Assembly: GCA_027009095.1 (NCBI GenBank) | Contig: JALVDG010000016.1 | Span: 1-5,863, forward strand | Direction of reading: 5' to 3' | Length of the DNA: 5,863 nt | Source: Thiotrichaceae bacterium | GTDB taxonomy: Bacteria > Pseudomonadota > Gammaproteobacteria > Thiotrichales > Thiotrichaceae | Shown: one piece after another, positions 4,827-5,863 of the stretch | Layout of the letters: every line of letters starts with the position of its first letter | How positions within the stretch are numbered: the first letter of the stretch is position 1 | Position numbers and translations under genes: made by a program | Notes under the pieces: model-generated | The model's database searches: none | Told to the model about the DNA's origin: nothing | The model's input: only the letters and a program-made list of their open reading frames with translations

Positions 4827-5863
4827 CTATATTAAACTTTCCTTGGCACTATCATCCTGTGACTGTGGAGCTACCTGTCTTCTAGGTGCAGCAGGCTGTT
4901 GAAATTGATAGCGTGGATCAGGCATTACTCTTATTTGTGGTACACCTAGGAATAAAGGAGCATTAGAGAAGCCATTTTGGAAGAATGGATCATTAAACAA
5001 ACCTCCACTGAAAAAAGGATCTTGAAATAGATGCCCTGACGTACCGCCAAAGGGTTGATTAAATTGCTTAAAAAATGGGTGATTAAATGGTGAGTTCATC
5101 CCCCGAAATGCTTGCATAGGGTCACCTACACCAAAATTCATATTCAATGCATTAATCAATGATTGCTTTTTATCCGCAGGAAGGTCTTTTTGCTTTTTTA
5201 CCTGTTCGATAATTTCATCTTTTTTACCTTCAAAACTAAACTGTTTACTCTCATTTGCTTTATTTTTATAAGCGACCTCCGCCCGATAGCGTCCCTTGCC
5301 AATGGTTTGCACTTGTACCGACTCAAAACTACCCAATACATTTGCTTGTTGTTTTATACCATTGTTACCAAATTTAGGTAGCTGAGGTGCTAGCCAAGAG
5401 GGATTATTAAAAGACTGCGCTTGTGGCAGACTTTGTACTTTTCGCTCTCCTAGCAGCACCTTAATATCCGTTAATTTTCCTTTGCGGACGACTTTAAAAC
5501 TCACTTCTGTCTTCGGTTTTATCGTACGCATGAGTCCTGATAGTTGTGCTGGAGAATGCAGTTTTTGATCATCTAAACTCAGTAATACATCATTTGCTTT
5601 TAAACCTGCTTTCTCTGCGGGAGAACCTTTGCTAACAGAGAGAACTAATACGCCCTGCCCTTTAGGAATAAGATCCCCTAATTGTGCTGACAATACAGAA
5701 GGAATATTCCCTAAAGTAACACCTAACCACGATGGCAGTTGTTGTACTGCTTTTATCTTTGGAGTTGTTTGTGTTGTTTGATTATTATCAGCAAATAACA
5801 TATTCGTTTGTGTTGCAAGTAAAGCGAGTACAGCAATACTTAGGTATTTTGGCTTGATGCTTT
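4827..5863 (-). CDS. Secreted PDZ-domain protein, 5' end cut by window edge
   Basis: The frame is open to the right edge. The Met at 5801 is not the start: upstream codons read SIKPKYLSIAVLALLATQTN, a Lys-rich then hydrophobic stretch making a Sec signal with likely cleavage after MLFA, before DNNQ. The true ATG is probably a few codons beyond the window. Numbering from Met5801, a PDZ domain spans about 24-118: WLGV is the ligand-binding loop, and SPAEKAGLKANDVLLSLDDQ is typical of HtrA-like PDZ domains. No protease domain or catalytic triad is present. A middle segment (about 158-221, FSFEGKKDEIIEQVKKQKDLP) looks folded and may be a second domain. The C-terminal tail (226-315) is rich in Phe/Pro/Asn/Gln with repeated HPFFKQF and DPFF motifs. 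It probably binds other envelope proteins. The low-complexity secreted gene lies downstream on the same strand. Confidence 0.85.
   Translation of the reverse strand, partial: SIKPKYLSIAVLALLATQTNMLFADNNQTTQTTPKIKAVQQLPSWLGVTLGNIPSVLSAQLGDLIPKGQGVLVLSVSKGSPAEKAGLKANDVLLSLDDQKLHSPAQLSGLMRTIKPKTEVSFKVVRKGKLTDIKVLLGERKVQSLPQAQSFNNPSWLAPQLPKFGNNGIKQQANVLGSFESVQVQTIGKGRYRAEVAYKNKANESKQFSFEGKKDEIIEQVKKQKDLPADKKQSLINALNMNFGVGDPMQAFRGMNSPFNHPFFKQFNQPFGGTSGHLFQDPFFSGGLFNDPFFQNGFSNAPLFLGVPQIRVMPDPRYQFQQPAAPRRQVAPQSQDDSAKESLI

Noticed and set aside
5163..5381. Plus-strand frame inside the PDZ gene
   Set aside because: It is antisense to a recognisable PDZ-domain gene and has no independent support.

Overview
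This window comes from an AT-rich gammaproteobacterial chromosome. LpxH and QueA are both full length and closely resemble gammaproteobacterial homologues. A secreted Gly/Met/Pro/Phe-rich protein resembling sulfur-globule envelope proteins suggests a sulfur-oxidising lineage such as Thiotrichales/Beggiatoaceae, but that placement is an inference from composition and recalled motifs.

Layout: (1) 1-670, minus strand: the 5' part of a gene for a helical protein built from three similar ~60-residue units, running into a perfect 9-bp tandem repeat (Ala-Glu-Lys) at the window edge. (2) 671-852: a divergent intergenic region with a plausible minus-strand promoter overlapped by a two-copy direct repeat. 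(3) 853-1554, plus strand: lpxH (lipid A synthesis). (4) 1605-1940, minus strand: a small secreted protein of unknown function, convergent with lpxH, with a repeat remnant at the junction. (5) 2150-3208, plus strand: queA (queuosine synthesis in tRNA). (6) 3213-3680: two non-coding mobile elements back to back. (7) 3677-4420, minus strand: the low-complexity secreted protein. (8) 4421-4826: a gene-free gap holding a third mobile element with a perfect 8-bp target-site duplication. (9) 4827-5863, minus strand: a secreted PDZ-domain protein whose signal peptide runs off the right edge.

lpxH and queA are housekeeping genes with no direct functional link to each other. The PDZ gene and the low-complexity gene are same-strand neighbours. 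Both encode exported proteins, and both carry repeated x-P-F-F / x-P-F-G motifs, so they may act together outside the cytoplasm.

The clearest unusual content is the small-element landscape. There are two miniature elements with GTAACT(A/G)CTCAG-type ends and a 35-bp remnant of the same family. There is also a 353-bp hairpin-rich repeat with a perfect 12-bp inner terminal inverted repeat and a 7-bp flanking duplication. That duplication covers both the end of the neighbouring element and the stop codon of the low-complexity gene, which gives a readable insertion order.
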